Below are positions 28,605-36,716 of a stretch of 42,821 nucleotides of DNA, one piece after another. Source of the DNA: Ramlibacter sp. (GTDB lineage: Bacteria > Pseudomonadota > Gammaproteobacteria > Burkholderiales > Burkholderiaceae_C); contig JAQZBU010000033.1 of NCBI GenBank assembly GCA_029237735.1, forward strand, positions 1-42,821, read 5' to 3'. A program made the translations under genes and the position numbers. Under the pieces are notes generated by a model. It was not told the DNA's origin. It saw nothing but the letters and a program-made list of their open reading frames with translations, and ran no database searches. Each line of letters opens with the position of its first letter. The first letter of the stretch is position 1.

Positions 28605-31600
28605 TTGAGCAGCCCTGCCTTGACGTCCCTGAGCATTACCTTTCCCGAATCCCTGCCGGTTTCCGCCAAGCGCGAGGAGATCATGGCGGCGATCGCGGCC
28701 CACCAGGTCGTGATCGTCTGCGGCGAGACCGGCTCGGGAAAGACCACGCAGCTGCCGAAGATCGCCCTCGCCATGGGACGCGGCAAGCTCAATTACCCGG
28801 GCGGCCGCGGCCCCATGATCGGCCATACCCAGCCGCGCCGTATCGCCGCGTCGAGCGTGGCCAAGCGCATTGCCGAGGAGCTGAAGACACCGCTCGGGGA
28901 GGTGGTGGGCTTCAAGGTGCGTTTCCAGGATCGGCTGTCGCGCGATGCGTCCGTCAAGCTGATGACCGACGGCATCCTGCTGGCCGAAACGCAGACCGAC
29001 CCGCTGCTCAAGGCCTACGACACCATCATCATCGACGAGGCGCACGAGCGCAGCCTCAACATCGACTTCCTGCTGGGCTACCTGCGCGAGATCCTGCCGC
29101 GCCGGCCCGACCTGAAGATCATCGTGACGTCCGCCACGATCGACGCGGACCGGTTCGCGCAGCACTTCGGGTCGAGGAACGGTCCCGCGCCGGTCATCTA
29201 CGTGTCCGGGCGCATGTACCCGGTGGAACAGCGCTGGCACCCATTCGAGGAGTCTCGCGACTACGGGCTTAACGAAGCCATCGCCGACGGCGTGGACGAG
29301 CTGTGGGTGGGCGGCGGGGGTGGGGATGTGCTGGTCTTCCTGCCCGGGGAGCGCGAAATCCGCGAGGCGGCCGACCACCTGCGCAAGCACTTGGCGCATA
29401 GCCCGCTGACTCGCAACACCGAGGTGCTGCCGCTCTTCGCCCGGCTGTCGCAGGCCGAGCAAGACCGCATCTTCGACAGCCACAGCGGCCGGCGCATCGT
29501 GCTGGCCACCAACGTGGCCGAGACCTCGCTCACGGTGCCCGGCATCCGCTACGTGATCGATACAGCTTCCGCAGCAAGGTGGAGCAGCTGCTGGTCGAGC
29601 CAATCAGCCAGGCGGCGGCTAACCAGCGGGCGGGTCGCTGCGGGCGCGTGGCCAACGGCATCTGCATACGCCTGTACGACGAGAAGGATTTTTCGGGGCG
29701 GCCGCGCTTTACCGATCCGGAAATCCTGCGCTCGTCGCTTGCGGGCGTGATTCTGCGCATGAAATCGCTGCGCCTCGGCTCGGTGGAGGATTTCCCCTTC
29801 ATCGAGGCGCCATCGCGCCGGGCGATTGCCGATGGCTACCAGCTGCTGAACGAACTTGGGGCGGTGGATGATGCGAATGAGCTGACGCCGATGGGCGCCG
29901 AACTCGCGAAGCTGCCTTTGGACCCGCGGGTGGGCCGCATGATCCTGGAAGGCCGGGAGCGCGGTGCGCTGGACGAGGTGCTGGTCATCGCATCGGCGCT
30001 GTCGGTGCAGGACGTGCGCGACCGCCCAATGGAACTGCAGGCGCAGGCCGACCAGCAGCATGCGAAGTTCGACGACGAGAAGAGCGAGTTCTCGGGCTAC
30101 TTGCGCCTGTGGAAGTGGATCCATGAGGCTCGCGGCGGCCAAGGCAATGAGCACAAACTCTCAAACCGCCAGTACGAGCAGCTCCTGCGCCAGAACTTCA
30201 TCAACGTGCGGCGCGTGCGCGAGTGGCGCGACATTCACAGCCAGCTTCACACGGTGGTGGCGGAACACAAGTGGCGCCTGAACACCCAGCCCGCGAGCTA
30301 TGAAGAACTGCACAAGTCGATGCTCGCCGGGCTGCTGGGCAACATCGGCGTGAAACCGGAGGAAGAGGACGTATACCTCGGGGCCCGCGGCATCAAGTTC
30401 TACCGTCACCCCGGCGCTCATCTGAAGAAGAAGCCCGGCCGGTGGATCGTGTGCGCCGAGCTGGTGGAAACGACTCGCCTGTTCGGCCGCGGCATCGCGA
30501 ACATCGAGCCGCTGTGGATCGAACAGGTCGCGGGCCACTTGCTGAAGAAGCAGCTGCTGGACCCGCACTGGGAAAAGAAGGCAGCTGAAGTGATGTCGCT
30601 GGAACGCGCCACGCTCTACGGCCTGGTGATCTACAGCGGCCGGCGAATGCCGTTCGCGCGCGTGGACCTGCAGGGTGCAAGGGAGATCTTCATCCGCGAA
30701 GGCCTGGTGGCGGCGCAGTGGGAGACGAAGCTGCCGTTCCTGGCTGCCAACCAGAAGCTGGTGAAGCAGGTGGAGGAACTGGAACACAAGTCACGCCGGC
30801 AGGACGTGCTGGTGGACGAGGAGCTGATCTACGCGTTCTACGACAAGTTCATCCCGCGCGATGTCTTCAGCGGCGCGACCTTCGAGCGCTGGTTCCGCGA
30901 AGCCAGCCGCAACGATCCTTCGCTGCTGAAGCTCACGCGCGACGAGTTGATGCGGCACGAGGCCGCCGGCATCACCACCGACGCGTTCCCGAAGACGATC
31001 CGGCTGGGCGGCGTGGACTGCGCCGCCGCCTACCTTCACGAACCTGGCGACCTGCGCGACGGCATCACCGTGACGGTGCCGCTTTTCGTCTTGAACCAGG
31101 TGAGCGAGGAGCGTGCCGAGTGGCTAGTGCCGGGGATGCTCAAGGACAAGGTGCAGGCACTGCTCAAGAGCCTGCCGCAACGGCCGCGGTCGCGGTTCGT
31201 GCCGTTGCCGGAATCGGCAGCACGGCTGGCGGGGCAGCTGTCGGAACCCGGCGCGTGGGCCGTCGGGTCATTGACCGACGCTGTGCTGAAGCAGGTGCGT
31301 GACGCGACCAGCCTTGACGTGAAGCGTGCGGATTTCAAGTTGGACATGCTGCCGGCTCACATGTTCATGAACTTCCGCGTCGTGGACGAGCACGGGCGGC
31401 AATTGGGAATGGGCCGGAACCTGGGCGCGTTGAAGGCGGAACTCGGAGCGCAGGCGCGCGGGGCCTTCCAGGCGTTGGCGGGGATGAAGGTAGCGGCGAA
31501 GACAGACCCTCACCCCAACCCTCTCCCGCAGGCGGGAGAGGGAGTCAAGCCCCCTCTCCCCGCCGGGGAGAGGGCGGGGATGAGGGGTGCCGCCGGCGAG

Positions 31601-32443
31601 CGCTTCACCGCCTGGAGCTTCGGCGAACTCCCCGAATTGATGGAAGTGCGCAAGGGCGGTACCAGCCTCGTGGGCTTTCCCGCGCTGATCGACCAAGGCG
31701 ACGCGGTGAGCATTGAGGTGTTCGACGAGCCGGAAGTCGCTGCGGCGAAGCACAGGGCGGGCCTGCGGCGGCTCTTCGCGCTCCAGATCAAGGACGCGCT
31801 CAAGTATCTGGAAAAGAACATCCCCGACTTGCAGAAAATGGCCGTGGCGTACATGCCGCTGGGAACGCAGGAAGAGCTGCGCGATCAGGTCATCGAGGTA
31901 GCGCTGGAGCGGGCCTTCATGCAGGCACCCTTGCCGGGGAACGAAGCCGACTTCAAGAAGCGGATCGACGAAGGGCGCGGCCGCCTGACGCTTATTGCGA
32001 ACGAGGTCGCGCGGCTTGCGGGCACCATCCTCGCCGAGTACGCGGTGTCTGCACGCAAGATCAAGGACACCCGCAACCACCCGGATGCGGCCGCCGATGC
32101 CTTGCAGCAACTGCAGCGGCTGGTGCCCAAGCGCTTCATGGCCACGACGCCTTGGACGCAGTTGCAGCATTTTCCGCGGTACCTGAAGGCAATCACGTTG
32201 CGGTTGGACAAACTGCGCTCAGACCCCGCGCGCGACACGACGCGGCTGGCGGAGCTCAAGCCGCAGGAGCAGCGCTATTGGCGACTGGTGGCTGAGCGAA
32301 AGGGTGCGGTGGACGATCGCATGCAGGAATTCCGCTGGCTGCTCGAGGAATTGCGCGTGAGCTTCTTCGCGCAGGAACTCCGCACACCCCAGCCCGTGAG
32401 CGTGAAGCGGCTGGACAAGTTGTGGGGCCAGCTCAATAGCTGA
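28605..32443 (+). pseudogene. hrpA: ATP-dependent RNA helicase HrpA, frameshifted
   Basis: A large DEAH-box helicase split into two frames. The first runs 28605-29750 (TTG start) and holds Walker [10 protein letters not shown] (40-48), DEAH (144-147), SAT (175-177) and '[17 protein letters not shown]'. The second, open from 29579 to 32443, resumes at '[23 protein letters not shown]' (motif VI) and continues through the helicase-associated and C-terminal domains. At 29560/29561 the family peptide between 'VID' and 'YS(F/Y)R' is missing, about 25 bases, which shifts the frame. Codons after the junction encode YSFRSKVE in the other frame, as expected for intact HrpA. The second half also has an 81-base in-frame REP doublet (31507-31587). 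Either the gene is inactivated or the junction is an assembly error. Confidence 0.85.
31507..31587. repeat. REP doublet inserted in frame in hrpA
   Basis: Two perfect hairpins stand side by side: CCCTCTCCCGC with GCGGGAGAGGG (31519-31542, 2-base spacer) and CCCTCTCCCCG with CGGGGAGAGGG (31552-31574, 1-base spacer). An outer pair, CCCTCACCCC and GGGGATGAGGG, encloses them. The unit is 27 codons long and reads DPHPNPLPQAGEG..., a peptide I recall from translated repeats in many bacterial proteins. Confidence 0.8.
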
Positions 32444-32455
32444 GCCGGCCGGGCG

Positions 32456-32614
32456 TTATAACTTGCCCATCAAAAGCAGGACGACGAGGATCAGCACCAC
32501 CAGGCCCAAACCGCCGGACGGGCCGTAGCCCCAGCTGCGGCTGTGCCCCCATGTGGGAAGCGCGCCGACCAGCAGCAAAATCAGAAGTATCAGGACGATC
32601 AGCGAAACAGACAT
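32456..32614 (-). CDS. DUF3309-type small membrane protein
   Basis: A 52-residue protein with a GGGAGAAAACC ribosome-binding stretch just before the ATG. Two hydrophobic segments ('SLIVLILLILLLVGALP' and 'GLGLVVLILVVLLLMGKL') flank a polar turn 'TWGHSRSWGYGPSGG', the family's layout. Such proteins are common, small and uncharacterised. It is convergent with hrpA, 12 bases apart. Confidence 0.88.
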   Translation of the reverse strand: MSVSLIVLILLILLLVGALPTWGHSRSWGYGPSGGLGLVVLILVVLLLMGKL

Positions 32615-32791
32615 GGTTTTCTCCCTTTGAGGATGGAACCATCGTGCGCCGCCGGCTGATCTGTCGAGGTCATCCAATCGCCTGTCGCGTTGTGGGCTGA
32701 GGCGCCGCGCCGGGTTAATTGGTACGGCCGCGCATTCCCCGCACATGGCTACTTTGGTCCTCGGTACAAAGCCCGGTGCGCGCGCTGGAGA

Positions 32792-33445
32792 GTGCATGGT
32801 TTACTTCCAACGAATGGATCGACGCAGCTTCATCGAGAGCCCTACGCGCCTGTATTACTGGTCACGCCGCTCGGCGATCCGATCAAGGCAAGCGGGCTGA
32901 AGCCGCAGACGAACTACGTCTTCCACTATCCCTTCGAGGCCACACCCGTATTCCTGCTGAACCTGGGCAAGCCCGCACTGCCCCAGTCGCTGAGCACGAA
33001 GAGCCGTGATGCCTACGCGTGGCCGGGAGGAGTCGGCCCTCAAAAGAGCGTGGTCGCCTTTTCGGCGATATGCGCCCACCAGCTGGTCTACCCCACGCGG
33101 GAGGTGAGTTTCATCAGCTTCCGCAAGACGCGTGCCCAGCGCGGCGTGCAGGACGAATTGATCCATTGCTGCGCGGATCATAGCCAGTACGATCCTGCGC
33201 GCGGCGCACAAGTGCTGTCGGGCCCGGCCTCGCAGCCGCTGTGCGCCGTGTTGCTGTCGCATGACCGCAAGACAGACCAGCTCATGGCCTACGCCACGCT
33301 GGGCGGTGAGCTGTTCGACGACTTCTTCAAGAAGTACGAGATGAAGTTGAGCCTGGATGTCGGCCCCAAGGCGCGCAATACCGTCACCAGCCAGGCCGTG
33401 GTGATGGAGCTGGACAAGTTCTGCCGCAACTCGATTCAGTGCTAG
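32792..33445 (+). CDS. Rieske [2Fe-2S] protein with damaged 5' end
   Basis: A Rieske-fold protein of about 217 residues in this frame. The cluster ligands C94-x-H96 ('AICAHQL') and C127-x-x-H130 ('HCCADHSQYD') are intact, and 'YEMKLSLDVG' follows. The N-terminal stretch before 'APVLLVTPLGDPI' has no membrane or export signal. In another frame ATG 32814 starts 'MDRRSFIES', a twin-arginine signal start as used by such proteins, but that frame ends after 28 codons. The likely history is a deletion that removed the signal core and shifted the frame. The GTG start at 32792 is a placeholder; the frame is open from 32690. As it stands the protein may be cytoplasmic or not made. Confidence 0.65.
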   Translation: MHGLLPTNGSTQLHREPYAPVLLVTPLGDPIKASGLKPQTNYVFHYPFEATPVFLLNLGKPALPQSLSTKSRDAYAWPGGVGPQKSVVAFSAICAHQLVYPTREVSFISFRKTRAQRGVQDELIHCCADHSQYDPARGAQVLSGPASQPLCAVLLSHDRKTDQLMAYATLGGELFDDFFKKYEMKLSLDVGPKARNTVTSQAVVMELDKFCRNSIQC

Positions 33446-33470
33446 GCGCGTGCGGCAGAGCACCAGTCGC

Positions 33471-33560
33471 CATGCCGGGCTTGACCCGGCATCCATGTTG
33501 GGGAGCTCGGTCGCTGGTTTGACTTAACGCCACTATGGATGCCGGAACAAGTCCGGCATG
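33471..33560. repeat. Inverted-repeat REP-like element between convergent genes
   Basis: Two 26-base arms (33471-33496 and 33535-33560) are reverse complements at 23 of 26 positions, separated by 38 bases. Each arm is itself a hairpin (TGCCGGG with CCCGGCA; ATGCCGGA with TCCGGCAT). It fills the gap between the convergent Rieske and aminotransferase genes and probably ends both transcripts. Confidence 0.75.
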
Positions 33561-33585
33561 ACGAGCTGGGAGCCTCCGAGGTGCG

Positions 33586-34758
33586 CTATAGCTTCGCCAA
33601 CCGATCCAGCGCGGCGTTGAGCGTCTCTTCCTTCTTGGCGAAACAGAAACGCACCACGCGCTGGTCGAAGCCATTGCCATAGAAGGCTGAGAGCGGAATC
33701 GCCGCAACGCCGATCTCGGTGGTGAGCCACTTGCAGAAGTCGGCTTCGCCCAAATCGCTGACCGCGGAGATGTCGACGCACTGGAAGTACGTGCCCTCAC
33801 TGGGCAGCAACTTGAACTTCGTGCGCTTCAGGCCCTCGCGGAACAGGTCGCGCTTGCGCTGGTAGAACGCGGGCAGCTGCAGGTAAGGTTGCGGGTCGGC
33901 CATGTAGGCGGCCAGGCCATGCTGCACCGGCGTGTTGACGGTGAACACGTTGAACTGGTGCACCTTGCGGAATTCAGCCGTCAGCGTTTCCGGAGCCGCC
34001 ACGTAGCCGACCTTCCAGCCCGTGACGTGGTAGGTCTTGCCGAAGCTGGAGACGATGTAAGCCCGTGCGGCCAGGCCCGGGAAGCGCGCCGCGCTCTGGT
34101 GCTCCTGGCCGTCGAACACCATGTGCTCGTACACCTCGTCGCTGATCAGCAGCACGTCCGTGGGCGCGAGCAGCTCCTGCAACTTGAGCATGTCTTCACG
34201 GGACCAGACAGTCGCGCTGGGGTTGTGCGGGCTGTTGACGATGATCGCGCGCGTCTTGCCATTGATGGCCGCGGCAATCTTGTCGAAATCCGGCCGGAAG
34301 GTGCCCGGCGTCAAGGGCACACGCACGGCAATGCCGCCGGTCAGCTCGATGTTGGGCACGTAGCTGTCGTAACACGGTTCGAGCACGATCACCTCGTCGC
34401 CGGGACGCACCACGGCGAGGATGATGGTGATGATGGCCTGCGTGGCGCCCGCGGTAATGGTGATCTGGCTTGCCGGGTCGTAACTGTGGCCGTACATCGC
34501 CTCGACCTTGGCCGCCACGGCGGCGCGCAGGGCGGGCACACCGGTCATCGGGGGGTATTGGTTCAGCCCCTTCTTCATCGCGTCCGTGACGGCGTCGACC
34601 AGCCGCGGGTCGCATTCGAAATCCGGGAAACCCTGCCCCAGGTTGACGGCATTCTTCTCGGTGGCAAGGGCGGACATGACCGTGAAGATGGTCGTGCCCA
34701 TGGTTGGGAACTTGGTATGGAGTGTGGGGGTGCGGGGCGTGCTCATGCTGCTACTCAT
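33586..34758 (-). CDS. PLP-dependent aminotransferase, MetC/YbdL-like class I
   Basis: A 390-residue class I/II aminotransferase. The PLP lysine is K241 in 'SSFGKTYHVTGWKVGY'. 'NSPHNPSATVW' (175-185) and 'SDEVYEHMVFDG' (206-217) complete the cofactor site; 'AGATQAI' binds the phosphate. The start 'FPTMGTTIFTVMSALATEKNAVNLGQGFPDF' is that of the methionine aminotransferase YbdL group. It likely uses methionine or another large hydrophobic amino acid, but the substrate is not decided. It lies five bases after the cysB-like stop, so both are probably one transcript, which links it to sulfur metabolism by position. ATG 34746 is an alternative start. Confidence 0.9.
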   Translation of the reverse strand: MSSSMSTPRTPTLHTKFPTMGTTIFTVMSALATEKNAVNLGQGFPDFECDPRLVDAVTDAMKKGLNQYPPMTGVPALRAAVAAKVEAMYGHSYDPASQITITAGATQAIITIILAVVRPGDEVIVLEPCYDSYVPNIELTGGIAVRVPLTPGTFRPDFDKIAAAINGKTRAIIVNSPHNPSATVWSREDMLKLQELLAPTDVLLISDEVYEHMVFDGQEHQSAARFPGLAARAYIVSSFGKTYHVTGWKVGYVAAPETLTAEFRKVHQFNVFTVNTPVQHGLAAYMADPQPYLQLPAFYQRKRDLFREGLKRTKFKLLPSEGTYFQCVDISAVSDLGEADFCKWLTTEIGVAAIPLSAFYGNGFDQRVVRFCFAKKEETLNAALDRLAKL

Positions 34759-34763
34759 AAGGT

Positions 34764-35708
34764 CTACATCTCGTAATCACTCGCGTGGCCGGTCATGGCC
34801 TTGGCGATCAGGTTGCGGTCGAGCCGGTCCGAAAGCAGCTCGGCGAATTTGTACACGAAGTTTCGCAGGTACGCGCTGCGCTTGAAGGCAACCCGGGCCA
34901 GGTTGGGGCCGAACAGGTGGCCCAGCGGCCGCACTGCCAGGTCAGAGTTGCTGCCGTCGTCGCGCACCGCCATCTCCGCGACGATGCCGATGCCCAGCCC
35001 GAGGCGCACATACGTCTTGATCACGTCCGAGTCGATCGCTTCCAGCGCAATGCGCGGCGTGAGCTTCTTGTGCGCGAAGGCGGCGTCGATGCGCGTGCGC
35101 CCCGTGAAGGACGGGTGGTAGGTGATGATCGGTTCGGCCGCGAGTTCTTCGAGGTGGATGCGCTCGGTCTTGGCGAGCGGATGGTTCAGCGGCAGCACCA
35201 GCACGTGCTGCCATTCGTAGCAGGGCAGGGTGACCAGTTCCTGGTAATCGGACAGCGACTCGGTGGCGATGCCGATCTCGGCGACTTCATCGATCACCAT
35301 GCGCGCCACCTGGTCGGGCGAGCCCTGGTGCAGGCTGACGTTGACCTTGGGGTACGCCTCGCGTAGTTTGGCCACCGGCACCGGCAGCACATAGCGCGCC
35401 TGCGTGTGCGTGGTGGCGATGGAAAGCGTGCCGCTATCCTGCGCGCTGAACTGCTCCCCGATGCGCTTCAGGTTGCCCACCTCCCGCATGATCAGTTCGA
35501 TGCTCTTGAGCACGTGTTGGCCCGGCTCGGTCACGCGCTTCAGGCGTTTGCCATGCCGCGCGAATATCTCGACCCCCAGCTCCTCTTCCAGTTCGATGAT
35601 GGCCTTGGACACGCCCGGCTGCGAGGTGTGCAGGGCCTTGGCCGCCTCGGTCAGGTTGAGGTTGCGGCGCACGGCTTCCTGGACGAATCTGAATTGGTGA
35701 AGATTCAT
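34764..35708 (-). CDS. cysB: LysR-family regulator CysB-like
   Basis: A 314-residue LysR regulator. Residues 1-60 are the winged helix ('MNLHQFRFVQEAVRRNLNLTEAAKALHTSQPGVSKAIIELEEELGVEIFARHGKRLKRVTEPG'), matching CysB and Cbl closely. The ligand-binding half includes 'IATTHTQARYVLPVPVAKLREAYPKVNVSLHQGSPDQVA', where the TTHTQARY motif binds sulfate or O-acetylserine. It should control cysteine and sulfate assimilation genes; the sbp-cysTWA operon at 18174-22090 is the obvious target in the window. CysB and its paralogue Cbl are hard to separate. Confidence 0.92.
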   Translation of the reverse strand: MNLHQFRFVQEAVRRNLNLTEAAKALHTSQPGVSKAIIELEEELGVEIFARHGKRLKRVTEPGQHVLKSIELIMREVGNLKRIGEQFSAQDSGTLSIATTHTQARYVLPVPVAKLREAYPKVNVSLHQGSPDQVARMVIDEVAEIGIATESLSDYQELVTLPCYEWQHVLVLPLNHPLAKTERIHLEELAAEPIITYHPSFTGRTRIDAAFAHKKLTPRIALEAIDSDVIKTYVRLGLGIGIVAEMAVRDDGSNSDLAVRPLGHLFGPNLARVAFKRSAYLRNFVYKFAELLSDRLDRNLIAKAMTGHASDYEM

Positions 35709-35789
35709 ACCGAATTTCTTCTAAGAGGGAATTTCATTATGCCCGACCATTCGATCTGAATTGCGCAAACCACTGTATGCTTACCCAGT

Positions 35790-36107
35790 ATGTGGTGCGA
35801 AGTACAAGTGTGTCGGGGCCCGGGCGGCGAGCGGTTGAAGCGGACCGACTGGAAGGCATTGGGGCGCGGCAAACTTTCGGTGGATTACGAGCCGCGCAAC
35901 GATCCGCCGGGCATGGTGGGCAAACTCGTGAAGTACGACTGCGGCCGCGAGTTGCCCCTGGGTCCGCCGATTTTCGATGCGCGGGTTCGCACCTTCGACG
36001 CCGGCTTCCTGGTCATCGGCTACCAGATCGTCGCGCAGGGCGCGGGCGAGGTGGTGCGCGAATTTCGGCAGGCGTGGTATTGCGTGCCTGCCGGCGAGCC
36101 GGGATGA
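35790..36107 (+). CDS. Hypothetical protein, 105 residues
   Basis: An unrecognised 105-residue soluble protein, 'MWCEVQVCRGPGGERLKRTDWKALGRGKLSVDYEPRN...'. The predicted strands 'GKLVKYDCGRELPLG', 'DARVRTFDAGFLVIGYQIVAQG' and 'EVVREFRQAWYCV' suggest a small beta sandwich. It stands between the cysB gene (divergent) and the accessory insert. A terminator follows at 36134. Its composition fits the host genome. Confidence 0.6.
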   Translation: MWCEVQVCRGPGGERLKRTDWKALGRGKLSVDYEPRNDPPGMVGKLVKYDCGRELPLGPPIFDARVRTFDAGFLVIGYQIVAQGAGEVVREFRQAWYCVPAGEPG

Positions 36108-36133
36108 GTGACCGGCGGTGACGACGCGGCAGG

Positions 36134-36163
36134 CTGCCGACCTCTGACCTCGGCAGTTTGGTT
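36134..36163 (+). terminator. Candidate terminator before the chaperone cassettes
   Basis: CTGCCGA and TCGGCAG pair over a 9-base loop, followed by TTTGGTTT. It lies 27 bases after the 35790-36107 stop. It separates that gene from the hrp-box-like promoter at 36223. Confidence 0.55.
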
Positions 36164-36222
36164 TCAGTCGAAGAATTCGCGCCCTTGGTCGGGCTCCTAC
36201 GCCGGAAGCCCTTCTTCTCGTC

Positions 36223-36250
36223 GGAACCAAATCAGGCGGGGCGTTACTCA
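36223..36250 (+). promoter_or_regulatory. hrp-box-like promoter of chaperone cassette 1
   Basis: GGAACC (36223-36228), 15 bases, then TTACTCA (36244-36250). The first block is the exact hrp-box consensus; the second matches ACNNA but has TT for CC. It ends 31 bases before the chaperone ATG. The same distance is found at the second cassette. Confidence 0.65.
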
Positions 36251-36281
36251 GTGATCGATCCATCATCGCGAGGAGTAGATC

Positions 36282-36716
36282 ATGACGTCCGAGCAATACC
36301 AATCGCTCCTGCAGAATTTGGCCGGCGTGGCCGGCCATGCGGACTCCTCGGCCCTGCTGAATCACGGGCGCCTGGCGATCGACGGAGTAAGTGTGGTGCT
36401 GGAACACAACGCCGACTACAACAAAGAGCTGTTGCAGGTGCGCCTCCTGCTGGGGGCACTTCCGGGCGATCAGCATGACATCGAATGCGCGCTGCTCGAG
36501 GTGAACTACATGAACCGCGGCAACTGCGTCTTCAGCCTGTATCCGAAGTCCGACAACGTCGTGGTTGCAATGAACCTTTCTTTGGGGTCGTCGATGACCG
36601 CGCAGGACCTGTGGCAGGAACTGTCCGGCGCAGTGCAATCGGGCATGCTGATGTGGCAGGACCTGATTGCAAAGCCCGCCTCATTTCAACAGGAGAATTC
36701 AATTGCCCGGAATTGA
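36282..36716 (+). CDS. CesT-family-like type III secretion chaperone
   Basis: A 144-residue small acidic protein with a GAGGAG site before the ATG. The layout fits CesT-type chaperones: an N-terminal helix ('YQSLLQNLAGVAG'), a central set of strands ('LAIDGVSVVLEHN', 'LLQVRLLLGALP', 'NCVFSLYPKSDNVVVAMNLSL') and a C-terminal helix ('TAQDLWQELSGAVQSGMLMWQDLI'). Such dimers bind the N-terminus of one or a few effectors. It is paralogous to the protein at 38414, sharing MTSEQYQSLL and much of the strands. It overlaps the next gene by 14 bases and is behind an hrp-box-like promoter. The family call rests on pattern and context, not on a search. Confidence 0.65.
   Translation: MTSEQYQSLLQNLAGVAGHADSSALLNHGRLAIDGVSVVLEHNADYNKELLQVRLLLGALPGDQHDIECALLEVNYMNRGNCVFSLYPKSDNVVVAMNLSLGSSMTAQDLWQELSGAVQSGMLMWQDLIAKPASFQQENSIARN

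Noticed and set aside
31507-31587. CRISPR repeats or tandem array
   Set aside because: The repeats are adjacent inverted hairpins with no spacers, fitting a REP doublet instead.
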